Assembly (NCBI RefSeq): GCF_900111885.1
Contig: NZ_FOKG01000001.1
Span: forward strand, 124,001 to 188,000
Source of the DNA: Amycolatopsis marina
GTDB taxonomy: Bacteria; Actinomycetota; Actinomycetes; Mycobacteriales; Pseudonocardiaceae
Direction of reading: 5' to 3'
DNA length: 64,000 nt
Position numbers and translations under genes: made by a program. Below, piece by piece: positions 55,031 through 63,778 of this stretch. Each line of letters starts with the position of its first letter. Position 1 is the stretch's first letter. Under the pieces are notes generated by a model that was not told the origin of the DNA, did no database searches, and was given only the letters and a program-made list of their open reading frames with translations.

Positions 55031-55371
55031 GGTCGAAACACCCTTCTCGGGGGGACCACGCCAGCGGACGCTGGCGCCAAAGCACCGGCAGCAGTTCGTG
55101 GTTCGCACGGAACTCACTCCGGCGTGACACATTTCACACAGGTTTCGAACGCGTGTCAACAGTTGCGACCATGTTCAATCAGACTTCAACAGAGCGTGAC
55201 GACGAGCGAATGCCCAGGTCGAGCCGGGGCCTTTGGCGATCCTGGTCCAGGCAACCTCAGTATCGGCCAGAAAACAGGACAAAATCCCGAGCATGCCTGT
55301 TCGATAATGTTGCTTTGTGCTTGGATGCGTATCCCAGCCCACGGAGCGCGAGCCCCTAGGAGCAGTGACCG
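55031..55371. other. divergent promoter region of GH2 and galT
   Basis: 340 bases without a gene. A CRP-like site at 55124-55139 and a TGTTCAATC...ACTTCAACA inverted motif (near 55170-55189) are the only clear signals; the second could be a DeoR site. Confidence 0.45.
55124..55139. promoter_or_regulatory. CRP/GlxR-like binding site
   Basis: CGTGA-CACATT-TCACA, nine of ten half-site bases of the TGTGA-N6-TCACA consensus. About 95 bases before the GH2 start. Suggests control by cyclic AMP and carbon supply. Confidence 0.55.
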
Positions 55372-56448
55372 GTGAAACGAACCGTCGCGACGCTGGCAGA
55401 CGGCCGCGAGATGCTGTATTTCGACGAGGACGACGTGACCGATCGCGAGGTGCTGGACACACGGGATCTCCCGGGGGTCAGCACGGCGTCCCAGCTGCGG
55501 CTCGATCCACTGCTCGACGAGTGGATCATGATGGCGGCGCACCGGCAGGGACGTACTTTCTTTCCTCCCAAGGACGAATGCCCGCTGTGTCCCTCGACCG
55601 CACAACGGCGGACCGAGATCCCCTCGGCCGACTACACGGTGGCCATCTTCGAGAACAGGTTTCCCAGCCTCTCGACAGGGGCAGCGCCGGAACAGGACGG
55701 GGTGAACCATTCACTCGTGGGCTTCCGGCCGGGTTTCGGCCGGTGCGAGGTGGTGTGCTTCACCAGCGACCACCAGGCGCGGTTCGCCGATCTGACGCCG
55801 GGGCACGCCCGGCTCGTGGTCGACGCATGGGCGGACCGCACCAGGGCACTGTCCGAACTGGATGGAGTCGAGCAGGTCTTCTGCTTCGAAAGCCGTGGCC
55901 GGGAGATCGGGGTGACACTCGCACATCCGCACGGCCAGATCTACGCCTATCCTTTCGTCACTCCGAGGACGCGCCGGATGTGGGAGGTGGCGCGCCGACA
56001 CCGCCAACGCACCGGCGGCGATCTGCACACCGACGTGATCGCGGCGGAACGCGCCGCGGGAGAACGGGTGCTCGTCGAAACCGCGCACTGGGTCGCCTTC
56101 GTTCCGGCCGCCGCGCGCTGGCCCGTCGAGGTGCACTGCTACCCGCTACGGCGGGTGCGGACCATTCCGGAACTGACCGATACCGAGCGGGACGACTTCG
56201 CCCTGCTGTACCTCGACATCCTCCAGCGCTTCGATCGGCTCTACGATGCGCCGCTGCCGTACATCTCGGCATGGCACCAGGGCCCGGTCAACGACTCCGA
56301 AGACCTCGGTTACCTGCACCTGCAGCTCTTCTCGGCACGCCGGGGTGCCGACAAGCTGAAGCACCTCGCCGGGTCTGAGGCCGCGATGGACGCCTTCATC
56401 ACCGATTCGCTCCCCGAGGACGTCGCGCTCCGGCTCAGGGAAATCTGA
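55372..56448 (+). CDS. galT: galactose-1-phosphate uridylyltransferase
   Basis: 358 residues. Exchanges UMP between UDP-glucose and galactose-1-phosphate (Leloir pathway). Catalytic AHPHGQIYAYPF is present; FPPKDECPLCPS is the zinc-binding region near residue 60. GTG at 55372 after TAGGAGC. No galK or galE follow; they must be elsewhere. Provides the use of galactose from the GH2/ABC system. Confidence 0.92.
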   Translation: MKRTVATLADGREMLYFDEDDVTDREVLDTRDLPGVSTASQLRLDPLLDEWIMMAAHRQGRTFFPPKDECPLCPSTAQRRTEIPSADYTVAIFENRFPSLSTGAAPEQDGVNHSLVGFRPGFGRCEVVCFTSDHQARFADLTPGHARLVVDAWADRTRALSELDGVEQVFCFESRGREIGVTLAHPHGQIYAYPFVTPRTRRMWEVARRHRQRTGGDLHTDVIAAERAAGERVLVETAHWVAFVPAAARWPVEVHCYPLRRVRTIPELTDTERDDFALLYLDILQRFDRLYDAPLPYISAWHQGPVNDSEDLGYLHLQLFSARRGADKLKHLAGSEAAMDAFITDSLPEDVALRLREI

Positions 56449-56468
56449 TCCGGCAAACGCAGGCCGGT

Positions 56469-57281
56469 TCAGGCGCGCATGCGAACCACCTTGCGGCGGA
56501 ACAACATCCCGCTCAACGGCACCGCGACGACGATCAGCCCGGCCCACCAGAGCACCGCGATCCAGCCGGTCCCGTTCACGGGCAGCCCGAGGAACATCGC
56601 GCGAACCGTGTCGATCACCAGGGTCACGGGCTGGTTCTCGGCGAACACGCGCAGCACCTCGGGCATCGAGTCGGGCGGCACGAACGCACTGCTGAGATAC
56701 GGGATGAACACCAGCGGCATCGTCATCCCGCTCGCGCCCTCCACGGTCTGGGCGAGCATGCCGACGATCGCGGCCAGCCAGGACACGGCGATGGCGAACA
56801 ACAGCAGCAACCCCACCGCGCCGATCCAGTCGAGGACGTCGGCCGCCGGGCGGAAGCCGATCAGGAAGCCGACGCCGAGCATCACGGCGATCGACACCGC
56901 GGTACGAACCACCGAGGCGGCAACGTGTCCGACCAGCACGGCCGAGCTGAGCATCGGCATGGTGCGGAAGCGCTCCACGATGCCCTCCAGCATGTCCCCG
57001 GCCACACCGACACTGGTCTGGGTCGCGTTGAAGGTGATACTGACCGCGATGATTCCCGGGAGCACGTAGTTCACGTAGGTGGTCGAACCCACGTCGACGG
57101 CGCCGCCGAAGACGTACCGGAACATCAGCAGCAGCACGATCGGCAGGAACAGCATGAGCATCAGTTGTTCGGGGCTGCGCAGGACGTGCCGCACGTTGCG
57201 TCCGATGAGGACGGCGGAGTCGCTCAGCGCCCAGTGGAGTTCGGACCGCTCGTGGCCCTGGGATGCCGTTGTCGTCGTCAT
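56469..57281 (-). CDS. ABC-2 type permease (DrrB-like)
   Basis: 270 residues with six membrane helices (MLFLPIVLLLMFRYVFGGAV; MLGVGFLIGF). Loop GIVERFRTMPMLSSAVLVGH is a DrrB-type feature. ATG at 57281 overlaps the ATPase stop as ATGA. With the ATPase it forms an exporter that may pump drugs. Convergent with galT. Confidence 0.9.
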   Translation of the reverse strand: MTTTTASQGHERSELHWALSDSAVLIGRNVRHVLRSPEQLMLMLFLPIVLLLMFRYVFGGAVDVGSTTYVNYVLPGIIAVSITFNATQTSVGVAGDMLEGIVERFRTMPMLSSAVLVGHVAASVVRTAVSIAVMLGVGFLIGFRPAADVLDWIGAVGLLLLFAIAVSWLAAIVGMLAQTVEGASGMTMPLVFIPYLSSAFVPPDSMPEVLRVFAENQPVTLVIDTVRAMFLGLPVNGTGWIAVLWWAGLIVVAVPLSGMLFRRKVVRMRA

Positions 57282-58240
57282 GACCGCCCTCCCACGGGCT
57301 CGGGTGTTTCGGCCTGGCTTCCGGTCAGACTCAGGAAGACGTCGTCGAGCGACGGTTCCGTGACCCGCACCCTGCTGAGATTCGCGCCGGCGACGTCCAG
57401 CAGATCGAGGATGCGTTTGACGTCGTGGGCGGCGGCGACGGGAACCTCGGCCCGCAGCGCCGTTTCGTCGAGTCGCGGCCGCTCGACGCCGAGCGCCGCG
57501 GCACCCTTCGCGTAGCTTTCCGCGTCGGCGAAGGTCAGGTCGAGCAACTCCGCGCCCACCTGCTGCTTGAGTTGCGACGCGGTGCCCTCGGCGACGATCG
57601 CGCCGCCGTCGATCACGGCGATCCGGTCCGCCAGCTGGTCGGCCTCCTCCAGGTACTGCGTCGTCAGCAGGATCGTGACCCCACCGTCGAGGAGCTGACG
57701 CACGGTCTGCCACACGTCCCCGCGGCTACGTGGGTCGAGTCCGGTCGTGGGCTCGTCCAGGAAGATCACCGGCGGTGCGGTGATCATGCTGATCGCGACG
57801 TCCAGCCTGCGGCGCATGCCCCCGGAGTAGGTCTTGACCTGTCGCTGCCCCGCATCCACCAGATCGAATCGCACGAGCAGCTCGCGCGCTCGCTCCCGCG
57901 CGGCTGCCGAACCGAGCCGGAACAGCCTGCCCATCATCACCAGGTTCTCGTACCCGGTGAGCAGACCGTCGACGGCCGTCTGCTGCCCGGTGACCCCGAT
58001 GACGCCGCGGACCGCACGCGCCTGCGTGGCGACGTCGTACCCGGCGATCCGCGCGCTGCCACCGTCCATTCCGAGCAGCGTGCTGAGGATCCGCACCGCC
58101 GTGGTCTTGCCAGCGCCGTTCGGCCCGAGCAGGGCGAGCATCGTCCCCCGTTCGACCCGCAGGTCCACCCCGGCCAGCACCTCGATCTCGCCGAAGGACT
58201 TCCGTAGCCCCTTCGCCTCGATCACCTCACCCGTTCTCAC
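57278..58240 (-). CDS. ABC-2 exporter ATPase (DrrA-like)
   Basis: About 320 residues. Walker A LLGPNGAGKTTAVRIL, signature YSGGMRRRLDVAI, Walker B VIFLDEPTTGLDPRSR; the C-terminal tail is typical of daunorubicin-resistance DrrA. GTG at 58240 follows GGGGGG; ATG at 58252 is also in frame. Controlled by the divergent TetR, whose first operator begins 15 bases before this start. Confidence 0.9.
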   Translation of the reverse strand: MRTGEVIEAKGLRKSFGEIEVLAGVDLRVERGTMLALLGPNGAGKTTAVRILSTLLGMDGGSARIAGYDVATQARAVRGVIGVTGQQTAVDGLLTGYENLVMMGRLFRLGSAAARERARELLVRFDLVDAGQRQVKTYSGGMRRRLDVAISMITAPPVIFLDEPTTGLDPRSRGDVWQTVRQLLDGGVTILLTTQYLEEADQLADRIAVIDGGAIVAEGTASQLKQQVGAELLDLTFADAESYAKGAAALGVERPRLDETALRAEVPVAAAHDVKRILDLLDVAGANLSRVRVTEPSLDDVFLSLTGSQAETPEPVGGRS

Positions 58241-58254
58241 GATGCCCCCCAATT

Positions 58255-58290
58255 GTGTATCTGATACGCATAATGGTGTATTTGATACAC
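58255..58290. promoter_or_regulatory. tandem TetR operators
   Basis: GTGTAT-CTG-ATACGC (58255-58269, one mismatch) and GTGTAT-TTG-ATACAC (58276-58290, perfect). Their centres are 21 bases apart, two helical turns, so two dimers can bind the same DNA face cooperatively. They cover the divergent promoters of the DrrAB-like exporter and the TetR gene. Confidence 0.75.
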
Positions 58291-58332
58291 AGTTTTAGGA
58301 TGTACGTCAAGACGACAGTGATTAGGTGGCGT

Positions 58333-59124
58333 ATGACGACCGACCGGACAACGACCGGTTACAGCGGCAGGCAGGGACCACTGAGCAGCGCCGAGCTGCT
58401 CTGGGGAGCACGCGACCGTCCGAGCAGAGGCCCGAAGCCCAAACTCACCATCGACCGGATCGCTCGTGCGGCGATCGCGATCGCCGATGCCGAGGGGCTC
58501 GACGCACTCTCGATGCAGCGGGTGGCGAAGGAACTCGGGTTCAGCACGATGTCGCTGTACCGGTACGTGCCGAGCAAGGAACAGCTGCTCGACGTGATGA
58601 TCGACATCGGCTGCGGACCCGCACCCATCCCCGCCGGCCCATGCACCGACTGGCGTGCCGAGATCGAGGACTGGGTGCGCCGAATCTGGACCATGTACCA
58701 GGAGCACCCCTGGGTACTGCGCGTGCAGATCAACGGCCCGCCGGTGGGACCGAACCAGCTGTCCTGGTTCGAGGCCGCGCTGCGCCCGCTGTCCCAGGCG
58801 GGGCTGGGCGGCGCCGACCTCGTCGCGGTGGCGACCTTCCTGCTCGGAACGACGCGGGAACTGGCGCGTATCTCGCTGGACATGGCCCAGGCCCGCGAAC
58901 AGGCGGGGGTCAGTGTCACCCAGGCGGGGTCCGGATTCGCGGCGGTGCTGCGGGACCACGTGGACGCCACTCGGTACCCGACACTGGCCGGGCTGGTCGC
59001 CGACGAGCTCTTCGAGCCGGTCGAAGCACAGGGCGACGGCATCGACTTCGACCTGCACTTCGGCATCCAGCGACTCCTCGACGGCATCGAGTCCTACGTG
59101 GACACCGGTCGCGCGAACCGGTGA
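58333..59124 (+). CDS. TetR-family repressor of the DrrAB-like exporter
   Basis: 263 residues from ATG at 58333. LTIDRIARAAIAIADAEGLD and FSTMSLYRYVPSKEQLL is the helix-turn-helix of TetR_C-containing (TetR_C_1/ActII-like) regulators, and the long C-terminal ligand domain is typical of exporter repressors. Divergent from the exporter genes. Confidence 0.9.
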   Translation: MTTDRTTTGYSGRQGPLSSAELLWGARDRPSRGPKPKLTIDRIARAAIAIADAEGLDALSMQRVAKELGFSTMSLYRYVPSKEQLLDVMIDIGCGPAPIPAGPCTDWRAEIEDWVRRIWTMYQEHPWVLRVQINGPPVGPNQLSWFEAALRPLSQAGLGGADLVAVATFLLGTTRELARISLDMAQAREQAGVSVTQAGSGFAAVLRDHVDATRYPTLAGLVADELFEPVEAQGDGIDFDLHFGIQRLLDGIESYVDTGRANR

Positions 59125-59131
59125 CCGGCCG

Positions 59132-59743
59132 TCAGAGCCAACCGCGCTCGCGAGCCAGCTTGGCGGCCTCGCTGCGGTTGCGGGCGTTGAGCTTCGCCAT
59201 CGCCGCGGAAAGGTAGTTCCGCACGGTGCCCTCGGCCAGGTGCAACCGCGCGGCGATCACGGCGTTCCCCGCACCCTCGGCCACCTCGCGCAGCAGTTCC
59301 CGTTCCCGGTCGGTGAGCGGGTTCGCGGTGTCGAACGCGGCGACCGCGAGTTCCGGGGCCACCACCCGCTCACCCGCGTGCACCCGGCGAAGGGCGGCGA
59401 CCAGTTCGCCGATCGGCGCGTCCTTGAGCAGGTAGCCGGCCACCCCGGCGTCCATCGCCCTGCGCAGGTACCCGCTGCGGGCGAACATCGTCACGATCAG
59501 CACGCGGGTCACCGCGCCCCGCTCGTTCAGTTCCGCCGCGAGGTCGAGTCCGGTTCGTCCCGGCATCTCGATGTCGGTGAGCAGCACATCCGGCCGATGC
59601 TCCAGCACCGCCGCGAATGCCTCGTCGCCGTCGGCCGCCGTCGCGACCACCTCGACATCCGGCTGCAGGTCGAGCAGTGAGGCGAACGCCCCGAGCACCA
59701 TCGCCTGGTCCTCGGCCAGGACGACCCTGATCGGCCCGCTCAC
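59132..59743 (-). CDS. LuxR-type response regulator (DesR-like)
   Basis: 203 residues. Receiver with VLAEDQAMV and LLTDIEMPGRTG (phospho-Asp about residue 55), then a C-terminal LuxR helix-turn-helix LTDRERELLREVAEG and GTVRNYLSAAMAKLNARN. ATG at 59743 overlaps the kinase stop. Last gene of the ATPase-permease-kinase-regulator operon. Confidence 0.93.
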   Translation of the reverse strand: MSGPIRVVLAEDQAMVLGAFASLLDLQPDVEVVATAADGDEAFAAVLEHRPDVLLTDIEMPGRTGLDLAAELNERGAVTRVLIVTMFARSGYLRRAMDAGVAGYLLKDAPIGELVAALRRVHAGERVVAPELAVAAFDTANPLTDRERELLREVAEGAGNAVIAARLHLAEGTVRNYLSAAMAKLNARNRSEAAKLARERGWL

Positions 59744-60834
59744 AGTGCCACCTCCGCAGGCACCGCGATCGTGATCGTGGTGCCGACCGTTCCGGTGCGA
59801 TCCACGGTGCCGCCCAGCGCGGTCACGCGCTCACGGATACCGGCGAGCCCGTTGCCTTCCCGCGCGTGTCCGCCCCTGCCGTCGTCCGCCACCACGAGCC
59901 GCAGCTCCCCGTTCTCGACGCCGACGCGAACGTGACACGTCCGGGCGCGCGCGTGCCGCGCCACGTTCGTCACCGCTTCGCGCAGCGCCAGTGCCAGTGC
60001 GTGCTCCACCGAGCCGACGAGGGTCAGGGCGTCGTCCTGGTGCACCGTCAGCTCGACCCCCATGCTCGCCAGCGTGGCGCGGGCCGATTCGAGTTCGTCG
60101 TCCAGGCTCGCCTGCCGCCAGCCGCCCAGCGTGCTTCTGACCTCCGACAGCGCGTTCCTGGCGATCTGCTCGATCTCGGCGGCCTCCGTCCGCGCCTTGT
60201 CCGGATCCGCCGGCACCAGTTGCCGCACGAGCTGGGCCCGCACCACCACCGCGGTCAGCGAGTGCCCGAGCAGGTCGTGCAGGTCGCGGGCGATCCGCTC
60301 GCGTTCGGAGACCGTCGCAAGATGTTCCACCCTGGCGTTGCGCATCCGCAGCTCGGCGGCCTCCCTGCCCTTCTCGGAGCCCTCGATCTGGATGAAGCCG
60401 ATGACCCAGATGAACAGCAGGGAGGGCAGCAGGCCCCACAGCCGCCACGGGAGCGGAACCAGGGAGACGACGCCGAGGACCCCGAGGATCACCGTGAGCG
60501 CCGCCAGCCAGCGCAGCGCCACCCTGCGGGTCTCGACGGAGGCGGCGAACGCGGCCGCGTAGACGAACAGGATCGAAAGACCGGTGTTGAACGGGGTGCC
60601 CGCGACGCCCAGCAATGTGGTCAGCACGGCCAGCAGCCGGGATCGCTCCGGCCGCAGCACCCCGGCGACGAACACCGGCAGGAACGCACCGACGAATCCG
60701 GCCGCGAGCAGCCACTCGCCCGGCGGGTTCTCCGGGCTGAAGATCGGCTGGAAGAACGGGATGACCAGATAGACCAGGAACAGCCAGTCCATCGTCCGCC
60801 ACGGGGACTTCTGCGGCCTGGTGGGTTCGCTCAT
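59740..60834 (-). CDS. sensor histidine kinase (DesK-like)
   Basis: 364 residues from ATG at 60834. Five or six membrane helices in the first 160 residues and no large outer domain. HisKA_3 phosphorylation site ERIARDLHDLLGHS (His about 210) and ATP lid DDGRGGHAREGNGLAGIRERV. It probably senses the membrane or a drug through its helices or the linked exporter. Overlaps the permease stop and the regulator start. Confidence 0.93.
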   Translation of the reverse strand: MSEPTRPQKSPWRTMDWLFLVYLVIPFFQPIFSPENPPGEWLLAAGFVGAFLPVFVAGVLRPERSRLLAVLTTLLGVAGTPFNTGLSILFVYAAAFAASVETRRVALRWLAALTVILGVLGVVSLVPLPWRLWGLLPSLLFIWVIGFIQIEGSEKGREAAELRMRNARVEHLATVSERERIARDLHDLLGHSLTAVVVRAQLVRQLVPADPDKARTEAAEIEQIARNALSEVRSTLGGWRQASLDDELESARATLASMGVELTVHQDDALTLVGSVEHALALALREAVTNVARHARARTCHVRVGVENGELRLVVADDGRGGHAREGNGLAGIRERVTALGGTVDRTGTVGTTITIAVPAEVAL

Positions 60835-61568
60835 GATCGAGCATGACGATACGACACGGCCGCGAGCGTCGCCGTCACCGCGGTGGTCGCGACCAGCACC
60901 GACGTGTGTCCTGCGACCGCGCTGCCGTCGAGTTGCCCCAGCGCGAGCTGCGCCAGGTGGTAGGTCGGCAGGAACGGTGCGACATTCTGGATGAACGCGG
61001 GCATGATCTCCAGCGGCATCCACAGCCCGGAGAGCACGGCCGAGGGCATCAGGATCGCGTTGAGGATGGCCGCGGCCGCGTTCGACCTCGTCTGGAACCC
61101 GATCGCGAGGCCGAACAGCGCGAACGGCAGCGAACCCAGCAGGAGTACGACGACGAGCCGGGCAAGGCTGCCGACGGAGGCGTTCAGCGTGCCGGTGAAC
61201 GCGGCCGCGACGCCCATCGCGATCAGCACACCGACCGCGTAGGGCATGCTCGCGGTGACCTTGGCGGCCAACGTCAGCCGGATCGGCACGGCAGACACCT
61301 GCTTGGCCCGCAACCAGCCGAGTTCCCGGTCCTGCGCGACGCCGATTCCCGGATTCATCAGCGTCACCGAGAGCACACCGAAAGTGCCGAACGTCGCGAG
61401 CATCTGCGTCCCGCGTGGCACCGCCTCGTCGCCGTAGTTGCCGAACAGGGAGACGAACAGGACGAAGAACCCGACGGGCATCAGGATCGAGAAGAACAGG
61501 GCCGTCGGTTCACGGAAGATGCCGCGCAACTCGTCGGCCACCTCGACTCCGAAGATGCGTGTGTTCAT
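60831..61568 (-). CDS. ABC-2 permease of a two-component-linked exporter
   Basis: 245 residues, six helices. REPTALFFSILMPVGFFVLF and PGIGVAQDRELGWLRAKQVSA are ABC-2 signatures. ATG at 61568 overlaps the ATPase stop. Part of a unit of exporter plus DesK/DesR-like pair, common in Actinobacteria. Confidence 0.9.
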   Translation of the reverse strand: MNTRIFGVEVADELRGIFREPTALFFSILMPVGFFVLFVSLFGNYGDEAVPRGTQMLATFGTFGVLSVTLMNPGIGVAQDRELGWLRAKQVSAVPIRLTLAAKVTASMPYAVGVLIAMGVAAAFTGTLNASVGSLARLVVVLLLGSLPFALFGLAIGFQTRSNAAAAILNAILMPSAVLSGLWMPLEIMPAFIQNVAPFLPTYHLAQLALGQLDGSAVAGHTSVLVATTAVTATLAAVSYRHARS

Positions 61569-62464
61569 TCCCGGACCTCCTGGGGACGACTGGTGAGGGC
61601 GACAACGGCTTCCTCGAGTCCCGCGCCCTCGACGCGCAGATCCGACAGCTGGTGATCCTCCGCGAGCAGCACACGGAGCAGGTCCTCCGGCGAACGGGTG
61701 CTCAGCCGGACGTACTCGGCGTCGCGCCGGGCCGCCACCACGCCGGGCAGCGCACGAAGGCGGTCGAGATCGAGCGAGGTGCGCGCGACGACCGTCCGAT
61801 CGGGCAGCAGGGCCACCAGTTCCCCGGGGGAGCCCTTGGCCAGCACGCTGCCGTCCGCCAGCACGACCACCCGGTCGGCCACCGCAGCGGACTCCTCGAT
61901 CAGATGCGTGGTGACCAACACTCCGGTGCCACGCTCACGACGCTGCTCCAGCAGTTGCCAGAACTGCTTCCGGGCGACGACGTCCAGCCCGGCGGTCGGT
62001 TCGTCGAGCACGAGCAGATCCGGATCGGTGACCAGCGCCATCGCCAGTTGCAGGCGCTGCTTCTGCCCACCGGAGAGTTTCGCGGCGCGCCGGTTCACGA
62101 ACTCCGTCAGCCCCAGTTCCGCCAGCACCGGTCCCGCCGTGGACCGCGGACGCCCTCCGCGTACAGCAGCCCCTGCGACCAGTTCGCCCACCTTGAGCGT
62201 GGCCGGGAAGCCGAGGGACTGCTGTACGACACCAAGGTGACGGCGGGTCGCGGCGTCGCGCGGGTTGCCGCCGGCCAGCAGGACCTGCCCCCGCTGCACC
62301 CTAAGCAGGCCGATCGCCAGGTTCACCAGCGTCGTCTTGCCTGCTCCGTTGGGTCCCAGCAGTGCGACACACTCACCGGCCCCGACCTCGAGATCGACTC
62401 CGTCCAGAGCGGGGGGACCACTGTAGGAGTGGTGGACCCCGCTCACCCCCAGCACGATTTGCAC
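61565..62464 (-). CDS. ABC-2 exporter ATPase
   Basis: 299 residues from GTG at 62464 (GAGGAG ahead; a longer start at 62494 exists). Walker A LLGPNGAGKTTLVNLAIG, signature LSGGQKQRLQLAMAL, Walker B LLVLDEPTAGLDVVARK. First gene of the four-gene, overlapping operon with the permease, kinase and response regulator. Confidence 0.9.
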   Translation of the reverse strand: MQIVLGVSGVHHSYSGPPALDGVDLEVGAGECVALLGPNGAGKTTLVNLAIGLLRVQRGQVLLAGGNPRDAATRRHLGVVQQSLGFPATLKVGELVAGAAVRGGRPRSTAGPVLAELGLTEFVNRRAAKLSGGQKQRLQLAMALVTDPDLLVLDEPTAGLDVVARKQFWQLLEQRRERGTGVLVTTHLIEESAAVADRVVVLADGSVLAKGSPGELVALLPDRTVVARTSLDLDRLRALPGVVAARRDAEYVRLSTRSPEDLLRVLLAEDHQLSDLRVEGAGLEEAVVALTSRPQEVRE

Positions 62465-62759
62465 GTCGAACTCCTCACCTTGTTGCCCTGCCAACAGTGG
62501 TCGTCGGCAGCGCCACGAGGTAGTGCGGCGGAGTCACGAGGACGAGATGACGAATGTCAGTAGGCCTGGGGTTGCCCCGCCTTTTGCCCTCACCCCAACA
62601 GGTGACCTCGAAAGTAGGGGCGCAAGCACCTGGACCAGGGAGTAGCCGAGGATCTCTCACATTTCAAGTCTCCCGATCGTGGCAGCCCGCGACCTAGCTT
62701 TCCCGCATCGCCGTCCACCCCTGCTCGGCGAGATCACGACAGTCGGGAGAGATCAACTG
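62465..62759. other. promoter region
   Basis: About 295 bases between divergent genes with no gene seen and no clear dyad. It must hold promoters for the exporter operon and the protease. Confidence 0.35.
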
Positions 62760-63683
62760 ATGGCACGACCTCTCGTTCGTTCCCTGCTCGCCGCGATAGC
62801 GGCCGCGGGCGCCTCGGTGACCCTGTCCGCCCCCGCGATGGCCGCGCCAGCGCCGGTCGCGCAACCGCACACCGTGGCCGAAGAGGCCGCGACGACGACG
62901 GCCGAACAACATCGGATCGACGCGTACTGGACTGCCGAGCGCATGTCCTCCGCAGCGCCTGCCGAAATCAGGTTCGCCGGTGACAAGGCGCAGGCGGGTG
63001 GCAACGGAAAGGGGAACGGGAAGAACAAGAAGACCGAATCCGCCGTCCCGGCCACGCCCCAGCCGGAACTCGGCAAGGTGTTCTTCACCCTCGGCGGCAC
63101 CGACTACGTCTGCTCCGGCACGGCCACGGCGAGCGGCAACGCCGATGTGGTCACCACCGCGGGCCACTGCCTGAACGAGGGGCCGGGCGAGTTCGCCACC
63201 AACTTCGCCTTCGTTCCCGCTTACGACGAAGGTGCGGAACCCTATGGCACCTGGACCGCCAAGGAACTGTTCACCACCACCCAATGGTCACAGTCCGGCG
63301 ACTTCAACCACGATGTCGGCTTCGCCGTGATGAACGAGAACTCCAGCGGCCAGAGCCTCACCGATGTGGTCGGCTCCTACCCGATCGCGTTCAACCTGTC
63401 CCGCGGCCTGGACTACACCGCCTACGGCTACCCGGCCGCCTCACCGTTCGACGGGCAGACGCTGTGGTCCTGCTCCGGCACCGTGACGCAGGATCAGCGT
63501 GGCTCGACCGACCAGGGCCTCAAGTGCAGCATGACCGGCGGCTCGTCCGGCGGCGGCTGGATCACCGGCGGCAAACTCAACTCGGTGAACAGCTTCAAGT
63601 ACACAACCGACTCGTCGACGATGTACGGCCCGTACTTCGGCGATGTCGCCCGGTCCGTCTTCAACTCGGCGGCAGCGGCCTGA
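62760..63683 (+). CDS. secreted trypsin-like serine protease
   Basis: 307 residues from ATG at 62760 (GGGAGAGATC ahead). Signal peptide ending AMA/APAPV, a propeptide-like helical part, a Gly/Lys/Asn linker, then a chymotrypsin-fold domain with TTAGHCL (His), FNHDVGFAVM (Asp) and GGSSGGGW (Ser). Two disulfides are likely (DYVCSG/GHCL; SCSGT/LKCSM). Exported enzyme of unknown target. A terminator follows. Confidence 0.9.
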   Translation: MARPLVRSLLAAIAAAGASVTLSAPAMAAPAPVAQPHTVAEEAATTTAEQHRIDAYWTAERMSSAAPAEIRFAGDKAQAGGNGKGNGKNKKTESAVPATPQPELGKVFFTLGGTDYVCSGTATASGNADVVTTAGHCLNEGPGEFATNFAFVPAYDEGAEPYGTWTAKELFTTTQWSQSGDFNHDVGFAVMNENSSGQSLTDVVGSYPIAFNLSRGLDYTAYGYPAASPFDGQTLWSCSGTVTQDQRGSTDQGLKCSMTGGSSGGGWITGGKLNSVNSFKYTTDSSTMYGPYFGDVARSVFNSAAAA

Positions 63684-63732
63684 CCTGATCCAGCAAAGCG
63701 AATCACCGTCCTGATTCCGACAGTGCACGAAG

Positions 63733-63778
63733 GAAAGTCCTGGCGCGGCGCCCCTGCAAACGCCGCACCAGGACTTTC
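63733..63778. terminator. 18-bp hairpin terminator between protease and sigma-factor gene
   Basis: GAAAGTCCTGGCGCGGCG pairs with its complement at 63761-63778 (17 of 18), loop 10 nt. Convergent genes on both sides can use it. Confidence 0.85.
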
